NCBI RefSeq assembly: GCF_028290025.1
Contig: NZ_JAQGKQ010000074.1
Location: 1-64,000, forward strand
DNA: 64,000 nucleotides
Direction: 5' to 3'
Source: Cypionkella sp.
Lineage (GTDB): Bacteria > Pseudomonadota > Alphaproteobacteria > Rhodobacterales > Rhodobacteraceae
Program-made: the position numbers and the translations under genes
The notes under the pieces: model-generated
What the model was told of the DNA's origin: nothing
The model's input: the letters and a program-made list of their open reading frames with translations, nothing else
Database searches by the model: none
Shown: positions 34,788 through 42,842 of the stretch, in pieces
How the letters are laid out: every line of letters starts with the position of its first letter
Numbering within the stretch: the stretch's first letter is position 1

Positions 34788-34823
34788 TATAACCTTATAT
34801 GGTGAGTTTGCTCCATAATACCG
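34788..34823 (-). repeat. Right inverted repeat of the IS1595-type element
   Basis: Read inward on the minus strand it begins CGGTATTATGGAGCAAACTC and continues ACCATATAAGGTTATA. It matches the left end at 34 of 36 positions. The truncated comM frame reads into it for 11 codons. Confidence 0.95.
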
Positions 34824-34831
34824 GGAAATTC
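34824..34831. repeat. Target-site duplication, right copy
   Basis: GGAAATTC is identical to 30962-30969 and joins directly to the rest of comM. Confidence 0.95.
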
Positions 34832-35740
34832 GGGGAACTCATCCATGAACAGCACGCCGTTATGCGCGAGGCTGATTTCGCCGGGTTTGGCACCTTTACC
34901 ACCGCCAACGATGGCGGCCATTGAGGCTGTGTGGTGCGGCTCACGGAATGGCCGCGCGCGCGAGATGCCGCCCTCGGACAGAAGGCCCGCCAGCGAGTGA
35001 ATCATTGAAGTTTCAAGGGCTTCCATGGCGGAGAGCGGCGGTAGGATGCCGGGCAGGCGGGCGGCGAGCATGGATTTACCTGATCCCGGCGTGCCAACCA
35101 TCAGCGTGTGATGGCGACCGGAGGCGGCGATTTCCAACGCCCGTTTGGCGCGTTCTTGCCCTTTCACATCGCGGAAATCGCGGCCTGTGGCTTGCGGGGC
35201 GACCTCACCTGCTTCGGCGGGAGTGATGGGGATTTGCCCGGTGTAATGGCGGACCACGTCGTTGAGGGTGGCTGCTGCGAGAACTTGGGTGGCACCGACC
35301 CAGGCGGCTTCAGCGCCGCAAGCCTTCGGACACAAGAGCACGCAATCGTTTTCGGCGGCGGTCATCGCGGCCGGAAGTGCGCCAAGCACCGCGATCAGGC
35401 GACCATCGAGCGACAACTCACCCAAGGCGACGGTGGCCTCAACTGCGTCTTTCGGGATGATTTCCAGTGCCGCTAGCAAAGCCAAAGCGATGGGCAGGTC
35501 GAAATGTGAGCCTTCCTTCGGCAAATCTGCCGGAGAAAGGTTAACCATGATGCGCTTGGACGGCAGCGCAATCGACATTGAGGCCATCGCGGCGCGGACG
35601 CGTTCTTTTGCCTCGGACACCGCTTTGTCGGGCAGGCCGACGACGCCGAAATACGGCATACCGGGGGCAATGGCGCATTGCACCTCGACGATGCGGGCTT
35701 CGACGCCTTCAAAGGCCACTGTGTAGGCCCGTGCGACCAT
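34824..35740 (-). pseudogene. comM: comM, N-terminal fragment (interrupted by IS1595-type element)
   Basis: This is the N-terminal 306 residues of ComM: the Lon-like ChlI domain ([20 protein letters not shown] ... [17 protein letters not shown]) and the AAA core with Walker [10 protein letters not shown] and Walker [11 protein letters not shown]. The reading frame then enters the element and ends after 11 foreign codons ([11 protein letters not shown]) at 34787. Everything after Walker B is lost, so ATPase function is not expected. ComM is a helicase-like factor that helps integrate DNA during natural transformation. The start is ATG 35740. Confidence 0.93.
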
Positions 35741-35802
35741 CGCACCTCTCCCCGTTAAGCTTTGTTAACGGGTAGGGCGCAATGGTTTACGAATGGTAAA
35801 GA

Positions 35803-36684
35803 TCAGGCTGTCGCTTGATAAATCGCCATGAATTTTGGCCATGCCTCGGGGTCGGCTATGGTTTTGTCGCGGCAAAAGGCGTTGCAAAAACCGATGCGAC
35901 GATCTTGGATTTCAAGCACATGGCTGATCGGCTTGCCGGAATAGGGGCATACGGCGTTCTCGGACGCGGTGCCTTTTACCGGGCGGGAGGCGAGAGGAAC
36001 CGGGCCGGGCCACGGCCTGCGCGGATAGCTACGCCGGTATAAATCCTGATCTGCGCCGTCAATCATGCCCATCGCGCGCCAGCGTCGGAACGAGGGATGC
36101 GCAAGATGAGCATGGACATAGGCCATCGCCGCGGGTGCAAGCGGCAGATTGTAGCTTGCGATGCGCGCGGCGACGGGGGCAAAGAAAGCGTCTGCGGCAG
36201 AGTAGTCGCCACACAGCCAAGTGGTTGATCCGGTTTCGCTTTGTGCCCAAGCCCAGAGAAGCTCGAGCCGTTTCAGGTCGGCCAGAACCTCGGGCGGTGG
36301 GGCGCAATCGGTATAGCTGACGCGCAGGTTCATCGGGCAATGACTGCGCAAAGCCACAAAACCCGCGTGCATCTCGGCCGCTACAACGCGGGCTATGGCG
36401 CGGGCTTTGGGATCGCTCGGCCAAAGGCGCGCGTCGGGGTGACGCGAGGCAAGCTCTTCTGCGATGGCGATGGTTTCAGTCACCACGACGCCGTCGGGCG
36501 TGCGCATGGTTGGCGCGGTTTTGGCCGGGAAGAAGTCTTTCAAAACATTCGCCAGCTCATCGGTGTATAACCGCGCCGTATGCAGTTTGACCGGGATATT
36601 GAAGGCATCAAACAGCAGCCAACCGCGTAGAGACCAACTGGAGTAGGCGCGGTCGCCGATAACGAGATCGTAGGGCGTGGTCAT
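35803..36684 (-). CDS. Glutathione S-transferase with C-terminal Cys motif
   Basis: This 293-residue protein starts at ATG 36684 (site GGAG). It has an N-terminal thioredoxin-like GST domain (LVIGDRAYSSWSLRGWLLFD) and a helical C-terminal domain to about 215. An extra tail of about 50 residues carries CPYSGKPISHVLEIQDRRIG then FCNAFC (Cys246, 267 and 271). This tail resembles a small YHS-like metal-binding module and is not part of ordinary GSTs. The substrate is unknown. It lies upstream of comM on the same strand. Confidence 0.85.
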   Translation of the reverse strand: MTTPYDLVIGDRAYSSWSLRGWLLFDAFNIPVKLHTARLYTDELANVLKDFFPAKTAPTMRTPDGVVVTETIAIAEELASRHPDARLWPSDPKARAIARVVAAEMHAGFVALRSHCPMNLRVSYTDCAPPPEVLADLKRLELLWAWAQSETGSTTWLCGDYSAADAFFAPVAARIASYNLPLAPAAMAYVHAHLAHPSFRRWRAMGMIDGADQDLYRRSYPRRPWPGPVPLASRPVKGTASENAVCPYSGKPISHVLEIQDRRIGFCNAFCRDKTIADPEAWPKFMAIYQATA

Positions 36685-36880
36685 TTTTGGCTCCAATTCA
36701 CAGTTGGCGCCACGCTAGGCGATGCCAGTGCGTCAGGGGAAGTGCTGATTTGTGGGCGAGTCCATCACGAAAATTGATGGCTGGGCGATAAATATGTTTC
36801 CGGCCGGGGATCCAATGGGCGGTCGAGCGCGTATCTATCTTGTCCGCAGAGACGCGAAGGCAAGCCCACCGGGGGATTTT

Positions 36881-37753
36881 ATGGCATTAGACCAAGCTTA
36901 TCCGCAATATTTGTCGCGCCAAGCGCGCTCGGCAGAAATGCTGGATGCCGAAACCGAGCTGCGTCTGGCTTATGCGTGGCGCGATCAGCGCGACGAGGTG
37001 GCGCTGCACCGTCTTATCACCGCTTACATGCGACTTGCGATTTCGATGGCCGCAAAGTTTCGCCGTTACGGTGCACCGATGAATGATCTCATTCAAGAGG
37101 CGTCGTTGGGGTTGATGAAGGCGGCGGAGAAGTTTGATCCGGATCGTGGCGTGCGGTTTTCGACCTATGCGGTGTGGTGGATCAAGGCCAGCATCCAAGA
37201 TTATGTGATGCGAAACTGGTCGATTGTGCGCACGGGCAGTACATCGGCGCAGAAGTCTTTGTTTTTCAATATGAAGCGGGTGCAAGCCAAGCTGGAACGC
37301 GAAGCAGCGGCGGAAGGGTCGGTGCTGGATCAGCATCAGTTGCGCGCCAAAGTGGCGGCAGAAATTGGTGTGCGGATCACCGAAGTCGCCCTGATGGAGG
37401 GGCGGCTTGCTGGCTCGGATGCGTCGCTGAATGCAACGCAGGCAGACGAAGACGGGCGCGAGTGGATTGACGCGCTGCCCGATGATGCGCCGCAGGCTGC
37501 CGAGCAGGTCGAGGCGTCGCATGATCAAGCTTTGCTGCGCGGATGGCTGGTGGCGGCGATGCGGGGGCTGACTGCGCGGGAGCGGCATATCGTGACCGAG
37601 CGGCGTCTGCGCGAGGAGCCCCGTACGCTGGAGGCTTTAGGGGCGGAATTGGGCGTGTCAAAAGAGCGTATCCGGCAGTTGGAAGTGGCGGCCTACGCTA
37701 AACTTCGGCGCTCACTTTCGGCACAGTCGGGCGAAGTGCTGGCCCTACTGTAA
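36881..37753 (+). CDS. rpoH: RNA polymerase sigma-32 (RpoH) factor
   Basis: This 290-residue sigma-70 family member has region 2 as LITAYMRLAISMAAKFRRYG ... FSTYAVWWIKASIQDYVMRN. The RpoH box follows (QKSLFFNMKR), and region 4 is TLEALGAELGVSKERIRQLE. It directs heat-shock or oxidative-stress transcription. Rhodobacteraceae usually have two RpoH paralogues; the sequence and the neighbour coaBC suggest the RpoH2-type, but this is an inference. ATG 36881 follows GGGGG; upstream starts at 36752 and later give non-conserved sequence. Confidence 0.88.
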   Translation: MALDQAYPQYLSRQARSAEMLDAETELRLAYAWRDQRDEVALHRLITAYMRLAISMAAKFRRYGAPMNDLIQEASLGLMKAAEKFDPDRGVRFSTYAVWWIKASIQDYVMRNWSIVRTGSTSAQKSLFFNMKRVQAKLEREAAAEGSVLDQHQLRAKVAAEIGVRITEVALMEGRLAGSDASLNATQADEDGREWIDALPDDAPQAAEQVEASHDQALLRGWLVAAMRGLTARERHIVTERRLREEPRTLEALGAELGVSKERIRQLEVAAYAKLRRSLSAQSGEVLALL

Positions 37754-37948
37754 CGAGTTTCGCTGGCTTGAGCCAATCGTGACCGTCGGTGAAGGTTTTT
37801 TCCAAATGCCGCGTTGGTATCGGGAGAAAACCTGTCATGCGACGGCATCTTGACCCCCGATGCGTCTTAGCAAGCAAGCTGACCTGCTTTAGGTCGTTGA
37901 GTTTGAACCCTGCTGCGCCTACATCTAGGCGAGGTAGAGGAGTGGTTC

Positions 37949-39157
37949 ATGCTGGCGAACAAGCGGATTTTGCTTATCATTGGCGGCGGCATTGCGGCCT
38001 ATAAGTCATTGCTCTTGATCCGACTTTTGAAAGGCGCGGGGGCCGCGGTTACGCCGGTTCTGACGCGCTCGGGGGCAGAATTTGTCACGGCTCTTTCAGT
38101 CAGCGCATTGGCGGGTGAGAAAGTTTACGCGGCGTTGTTTGATCTGACGGACGAGGCTGAGATGGGCCATATTCATTTGTCGCGGGTGGCCGATTTGATT
38201 GTGGTTGCGCCGGGAACCGCAGATTTGCTGGCAAAAATGGCTCAAGGTCGGGCCGATGATTTGGCGTCTACGCTTTTGCTCGCCACCGATACCCGCGTTT
38301 TGGTGGCGCCAGCGATGAATGTGCGCATGTGGCAGCATCCGGCGACGCAGCGCAATCTGGCGCAACTGCGCGCTGACGGCGTGCTATTTGTTGGGCCAAA
38401 CGACGGCGAGATGGCTTGCGGCGAGTACGGGCCGGGGCGGATGGCGGAACCTGCCGAGATTTTGACGGCGATTTCTGTGGCCTTGGCGGCGCAGGGAATG
38501 CCGGGCCCTTTGGTCGGGCGGCATGTGCTGGTAACCTCGGGACCAACGCACGAACCTATTGATCCGGTTAGATATATTGCAAACCGATCGTCGGGCGCAC
38601 AAGGCACGGCAATTGCGGTGGCGCTGCGGGATTTGGGCGCGCGGGTGACGTTTGTGACCGGGCCGGCCTCGGTGCCAGCGCCGGAAGGTGTTAACGTGGT
38701 GCGCATTGAGACGGCGGCAGAGATGTTGGCAGCGGTTGAGGCGGCTTTGCCAGCGGATGCAGCGGTGATGGCGGCGGCGGTGGCGGATTGGCGGGTGGCC
38801 AATGCAAGCGGTTCGAAGCTGAAGAAAGATGGCTCTGGGCAGGCTCCGGCACTGGAGTTCGCCGAGAATGTTGATATTTTAGCGCGCGTTTCCAAGGGTT
38901 TGCAGCGGCCAAAACTGGTGGTTGGGTTTGCCGCTGAAACTGAGCAAGTCGCGGAATATGCAGCCGCGAAGCGCTTGCGTAAGGGCTGCGATTGGATCGT
39001 GGCGAATGATGTTTCGCCCAGCACCGGGATCATGGGCGGTAGCGAAAACGCGGTGACGCTGATCACCGGCGCCGGGGCCGAGGTTTGGCCGCGTATGGCG
39101 AAAGACGCAGTGGCGCGGGCTTTGGCGGACCGAATTGCGGCGGCTTTGTTGGGGTGA
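37949..39157 (+). CDS. coaBC: Bifunctional phosphopantothenoylcysteine decarboxylase / phosphopantothenate-cysteine ligase
   Basis: This is a coenzyme A biosynthesis enzyme of 402 residues. The CoaC flavoprotein half has GGGIAAYKS, the PAMN motif (APAMNVRMW, about 114-122) and the flexible flap CGEYGPGRM. The CoaB half starts at TSGPTHEPIDPVRYIANRSSG (about 194) and includes the KLKKDGSG lysine loop. A site AGGAG lies before ATG 37949. The 195-bp gap upstream has a small inverted repeat (GACCTGCTTTAGGTC, near 37882). Confidence 0.96.
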   Translation: MLANKRILLIIGGGIAAYKSLLLIRLLKGAGAAVTPVLTRSGAEFVTALSVSALAGEKVYAALFDLTDEAEMGHIHLSRVADLIVVAPGTADLLAKMAQGRADDLASTLLLATDTRVLVAPAMNVRMWQHPATQRNLAQLRADGVLFVGPNDGEMACGEYGPGRMAEPAEILTAISVALAAQGMPGPLVGRHVLVTSGPTHEPIDPVRYIANRSSGAQGTAIAVALRDLGARVTFVTGPASVPAPEGVNVVRIETAAEMLAAVEAALPADAAVMAAAVADWRVANASGSKLKKDGSGQAPALEFAENVDILARVSKGLQRPKLVVGFAAETEQVAEYAAAKRLRKGCDWIVANDVSPSTGIMGGSENAVTLITGAGAEVWPRMAKDAVARALADRIAAALLG

Positions 39158-39220
39158 AGTCTGAAATTGCGGAGAATTGCGTGGGTTATGGCCTGACGGA
39201 TGGCGTTTGGTGGCTCTGGC

Positions 39221-39258
39221 GGATGCCTCCGGCTGGGATATTTGGGCAGAGAGGATGC
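39221..39258. repeat. Dispersed GGATATTT repeat, copy 2 (contains the dut ribosome site)
   Basis: GGATGCCTCCGGCTGGGATA followed by TTTGGGCAGAGAGGATGC. The last 21 bases agree with the copy inside the S15 hydrolase gene at 20 positions. Its AGAGAGG is the ribosome-binding site for the dut ATG at 39261. Confidence 0.7.
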
Positions 39259-39260
39259 GC

Positions 39261-39725
39261 ATGACGGTTGTGCAAGTGATGTGGGAAGATTGGGCAGATC
39301 GCGGCGTGGCACTGCCCGTTTATCAAACGGCGGGGGCGGCGGGCGCAGATATTTGCGCCAATCTGCCCGAGGCGGATCGAGTGACCGGGATCGTGCTTGC
39401 GCCGATGCAGCGCGTGGTGGTGCCAACCGGGATTCGTGTTGCGATTTCAATCGGGTATGAGATGCAGATCCGGCCTAGGTCTGGATTGGCGGTAAAGTTT
39501 GGCATCAGCCTACCGAACACTCCAGGCACGATCGACAGCGATTATCGTGGGCCACTGGGCGTGGCATTGGTAAATCTGGGCGCGCAAGCCTACACGGTGC
39601 GGCATGGCGACCGGATTGCGCAATGTGTGATTGCGCCAGTGATCCAAGCGAGCTTTCAAGTGGTTGATAATTTAGACGAAACCGCACGAGGGGCGGGTGG
39701 GTTCGGCTCCACCGGGCGGAGCTGA
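39261..39725 (+). CDS. dut: dUTP diphosphatase
   Basis: This trimeric dUTPase hydrolyses dUTP to dUMP. It is 154 aa from ATG 39261. The five motifs are visible: [48 protein letters not shown] and the C-terminal GAGGFGSTG arm. Starts further upstream (39177, 39255) are in frame but precede no conserved sequence. Its stop overlaps the next gene by one base (TGATG). Confidence 0.95.
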   Translation: MTVVQVMWEDWADRGVALPVYQTAGAAGADICANLPEADRVTGIVLAPMQRVVVPTGIRVAISIGYEMQIRPRSGLAVKFGISLPNTPGTIDSDYRGPLGVALVNLGAQAYTVRHGDRIAQCVIAPVIQASFQVVDNLDETARGAGGFGSTGRS

Positions 39726-40756
39726 TGCTGGTTCTGGCGCTTGCCACTGCGCTCTGGATTTTGGGCTGGGCTTTGAACACGCCCAAGAGAACCCGCTGGG
39801 CTGCGGTTGCGGTGCTGTGGTTGGCGGTAGTTCTGGTCAATCTCGCGCTGCCCGTCGGCCATCCTGTGCGTGAAATGACTGGCGGCGATGCGCGGGTTTG
39901 GCTGGCGGTGGCGCTGGGATTTGCAGCGATCGCTGGGTATCGCAGTTTGCTTAACAGACTGAAATTTCAGGTAGATCTTAACACGCCGGCGACAGTCTCG
40001 GCCGCGTTTTCCAGTGGCGAAGTCGAGCGTTACGCCCGTCATATTCTGCTGCGCGAGATTGGCGGGCCGGGGCAGCGGCGCTTGAAAGACGCTAAGGTAC
40101 TGGTGATCGGCGCGGGGGGGTTGGGTGCGCCGATTTTGCTATATCTCGCGGCGGCAGGGGTGGGTGAAATTGGCGTGATCGACGATGACAGCGTTGAGGC
40201 GAGCAATTTACAACGTCAGATAATTCATACAGATCAACGGATTGGCATGGATAAAGTGCAGTCTGCGGAAATCGCGATGCGCGCGCTCAATCCTTTTACG
40301 GTGGTCAAACCGTATCATCGGCGGCTGGATGCGGCCTCGGGCGGCCTGATCGCGGAATATGATCTGGTTTTGGATGGCTCAGATAATTTTGACACGCGTT
40401 ATCTGGTTAATCGGCTGTGCGTCGCGGCGGGAAAACCGTTGGTCGCGGCAGCAATCACCCAGTGGGAGGGACAGCTTTCGGTTTATGATCCGGCTAAAGG
40501 AAGCCCTTGTTACGAATGTGTTTTTCCGGTTCGCCCCGCGCCGGGAATGGTGCCGTCTTGTGCGGAGGCTGGGGTCGCGGCCCCCTTGCCCGGGGTGATG
40601 GGCAGCATGATGGCGATGGAGGCGATCAAGCTGATTACCGGAGCCGGAGAGCCGTTGCGCGGGCGGTTGCTGATCCATGACGCGCTCTATGCAGAGACGC
40701 GGGTAATCGGAGTGAAACCGAGGTCGGATTGCGCGGTGTGTGGTGTAAAGCGCTGA
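39725..40756 (+). CDS. MoeB/ThiF-family adenylyltransferase with N-terminal membrane segments
   Basis: This is a 343-residue E1-like enzyme. About the first 80 residues form three hydrophobic segments. The adenylation domain follows: YARHILLREIGGPGQRRL, then VLVIGAGGLGAPILLYLAAA, DGSDNFDTRYLVN, and zinc cysteines in CYECVF and CAVC. Family members activate the C-terminus of MoaD or ThiS for sulfur transfer. It lacks the C-terminal rhodanese domain. The membrane anchor is unusual for a soluble E1 family. It is co-translated with dut. Confidence 0.88.
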   Translation: MLVLALATALWILGWALNTPKRTRWAAVAVLWLAVVLVNLALPVGHPVREMTGGDARVWLAVALGFAAIAGYRSLLNRLKFQVDLNTPATVSAAFSSGEVERYARHILLREIGGPGQRRLKDAKVLVIGAGGLGAPILLYLAAAGVGEIGVIDDDSVEASNLQRQIIHTDQRIGMDKVQSAEIAMRALNPFTVVKPYHRRLDAASGGLIAEYDLVLDGSDNFDTRYLVNRLCVAAGKPLVAAAITQWEGQLSVYDPAKGSPCYECVFPVRPAPGMVPSCAEAGVAAPLPGVMGSMMAMEAIKLITGAGEPLRGRLLIHDALYAETRVIGVKPRSDCAVCGVKR

Positions 40757-41145
40757 TATTATACATTAATTGCTTCCAATGTCTGCTGCGCAGATACGGG
40801 CCACCAATCGGGCCTTGTTTACGATTTGTTCACGTATGGTAACTATTCTTAGCGAAACCTGCCTCACCTTGTGGATATAAGAAATGGTTGTCGTTCAGAT
40901 TATACTTCGGTGGCTGGTGGCCCGGGTCCACATGTTTGGCCCGTACGAGACCGGCTTAATTGGCAGATCGCCCCATTTTGCTTCGAAATGGATTTCGATT
41001 GTCGATTTGGCCCGTGTCGATTTGGCCCGAAAGTGGGTCGCTATCGAGGCGAATCGCTGTCTATTGGCGCGATACGGCCCTCTTGCCCCCGTGCCCCAAT
41101 CGCGGCCATACTCCCGAACATCACGCTGTGACAGGGAGTTCACAT
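40757..41145. other. Intergenic region before the amino-acid transporter
   Basis: These 389 bases show no convincing gene. An AT-rich start (TTATACATTAATTGC) and a TTGTTCACG...TATTCTTA stretch near 40825-40850 may be promoter. At 41001-41029 the 15-base unit GTCGATTTGGCCCGT is tandemly duplicated. The ribosome site CAGGGAG at 41132 belongs to the downstream gene. Confidence 0.5.
41001..41029. repeat. 15-bp tandem duplication
   Basis: GTCGATTTGGCCCG occurs at 41001-41014 and 41016-41029, separated by one T. It lies in the leader region of the amino-acid ABC transporter operon. Confidence 0.85.
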
Positions 41146-41943
41146 ATGAAAATTGCTGCCGCTCTTACCGGCCTCGCGCTGAGTTTGTCGTTTGGCTTGA
41201 GCATTTCCAGCGCTTTCGCGGGCGATTTGCCTGATTTGGCTGGCAAACAGATCACCATTGTGACCGAGAACGCCTACCCACCGTTGCAGTTCATAGACAA
41301 ATCGGGCGCCGCGGTTGGTTGGGAATATGATGCGGTGGCGGAACTGGCGAAACGGCTGAATTTCACGGTGAAATATGAAAATATCTCGTGGGATGCGATG
41401 ATTCCGGCGGTGTCGGAGGGCCAGTTTGATATGGGGATGACTGGCATCACCATTAAGGACGATCGCAAAGAGAAAGTTGATTTCTCAGAGCCTTATATGC
41501 GGTCTGAAAGCATGATGTTGGTGCGTGGAGATGAGGCGCGGTTCACCGATGCGGCATCTTTCGCGGCAAACCCTGATCTGCTGGTGGGTGCGCAGGCTGG
41601 CACGACGCCGTTTTACACCGCAGTGTATTCGGTGCTGGATGGCAATGAAGCCAACCCACGCATCAAGCTGTTTGAGACGTTTGGCGCCAGTGTTGAGGCG
41701 CTAAAGGCGGGCGATGTGGACACGGTTCTGACCGATATGACGGCGGGAAAGGGCTATGTTGATGCCTCCAACGGTGGACTGAAAATGGTGGGTCAGCCGC
41801 TCGGATCAGAGGATTTTGGGTTTATCTTCCCGAAAGGCTCAGAATGGGAAGCGCCGATCAATGCGGGAATTGCGGCGCTAAAGGCCGATGGCACGTTTGA
41901 TGCGCTGAACAAGAAATGGTTCTTGGACTACAAGACAGAGTGA
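41146..41943 (+). CDS. Amino-acid ABC transporter substrate-binding protein (SBP family 3)
   Basis: This periplasmic solute-binding protein has 265 residues and a signal peptide ending at SSAFA (about 24). The SBP3 core has ITIVTENAYPPLQFID, GWEYDAVAELAKRL and GMTGITIKDDRKEKVDFSEP. It delivers a polar amino acid to the permease encoded 28 bp downstream. No ATPase gene is next to the pair. ATG 41146 is chosen because the signal peptide begins there. Confidence 0.92.
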   Translation: MKIAAALTGLALSLSFGLSISSAFAGDLPDLAGKQITIVTENAYPPLQFIDKSGAAVGWEYDAVAELAKRLNFTVKYENISWDAMIPAVSEGQFDMGMTGITIKDDRKEKVDFSEPYMRSESMMLVRGDEARFTDAASFAANPDLLVGAQAGTTPFYTAVYSVLDGNEANPRIKLFETFGASVEALKAGDVDTVLTDMTAGKGYVDASNGGLKMVGQPLGSEDFGFIFPKGSEWEAPINAGIAALKADGTFDALNKKWFLDYKTE

Positions 41944-41971
41944 AGCCAGCGACCTCGGCTACGTCGGGCCA

Positions 41972-42769
41972 ATGGGCATGAAGGCATTGAAAGATCCGGA
42001 TTTTCCGTGGTGGCTGGTGGCGCTGGCTGGCATAGGCTCGGTGTTGTTTTATCAGGTTTGGGCGAGCGAAGTCTACTCCTCAGCGATGCGATTACTGGCG
42101 AAGGGAATTTGGCTGACGGTGTTTGTGACGGTGATTGCCTATGCGATGGCCTGCGCGTTGGGGTTGCTGCTGGCCTTGGCGGGGCTGTCGCGGTTTCGGG
42201 TGGTTCGGCAGTTGGCGCGGTTTTACGTTGAGGTGGTGCGCGGTGTGCCGATCATGGTGCTTTTGCTCTATGTCGCCTTCGTCGCGGCACCGGGGGCGAT
42301 ATACGGCTGGAACTGGCTGACGGCACATCTGGGGTTGGAGCCAGTCAAAACACGGGATTTTCCGCTGCTGTGGCGGGCGATCATCGCGCTGACTTTGGCC
42401 TATTCGGCATTTCTGGCCGAGGTGTTTCGGGCTGGTCTGCAAGCGGTCGACAAGGGCCAGATTGAGGCTGCGCAGGCTTTGGGATTGTCGGGCTGGCAGC
42501 GGTTTCGGCACGTGGTGTTTCCGCAGGCGTTTCGGATGATTTTGCCGCCATTGGGCAATGATTTCGTGGCAATGGTTAAGGACAGCTCGTTGGTGTCGGT
42601 GCTGGGGGTGGCGGATATTACGCAGCTCGGCAAGGTCACGGCGGCGGGGAATTTTCGCTATTTTGAGACCTATAATCTGGTGGCGCTGTTGTATCTGACG
42701 ATGACGGTGGGGTTATCGCTGGTGTTGCGGCGGATTGAGGCGCGGCTGAAGGCCAAGGACGCGCGGTAA
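41972..42769 (+). CDS. Amino-acid ABC transporter permease (HisM/GlnP family)
   Basis: This inner-membrane permease (265 aa) has about five helices. The EAA loop EAAQALGLSGWQRFRHVVFPQ (near 167-187) contacts the ATPase, and VEVVRGVPIMVLLLYVA is a family motif. It forms an operon with the upstream binding protein. The ATP-binding subunit must be encoded elsewhere or shared. Confidence 0.93.
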   Translation: MGMKALKDPDFPWWLVALAGIGSVLFYQVWASEVYSSAMRLLAKGIWLTVFVTVIAYAMACALGLLLALAGLSRFRVVRQLARFYVEVVRGVPIMVLLLYVAFVAAPGAIYGWNWLTAHLGLEPVKTRDFPLLWRAIIALTLAYSAFLAEVFRAGLQAVDKGQIEAAQALGLSGWQRFRHVVFPQAFRMILPPLGNDFVAMVKDSSLVSVLGVADITQLGKVTAAGNFRYFETYNLVALLYLTMTVGLSLVLRRIEARLKAKDAR

Positions 42770-42842
42770 CGGCTGTGCAGTTTGGGCTGGGCTGGACCTT
42801 CGCTTGGGCGGTAGCTAGCTTTGCGGCAAAAGGAGACTTGCG

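Larger units (their letters stand above)
30970..34823. mobile_element. IS1595-family insertion element with passenger genes, inside comM
   Basis: The element is 3,854 bp, bounded by 36-bp inverted ends (34 of 36 matching) and a perfect 8-bp target duplication. It encodes one IS1595-type transposase (32333-33292). Six other genes are carried: a Panacea-type antitoxin and a coupled small gene, a DUF6471 protein, two coiled-coil/winged-helix proteins and a 64-residue HTH-like protein. Its composition is more AT-rich than the flanking genome. The near-perfect ends, exact duplication and restorable comM frame suggest recent insertion. IS1595 members with passenger genes are known; this cargo combination is the unusual part. 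Confidence 0.95.

Noticed and set aside
40884-41234. Open frame in the region before the amino-acid transporter
   Set aside because: It overlaps the signal peptide of the binding protein in another frame, contains a tandem duplication and lacks any protein-like pattern.
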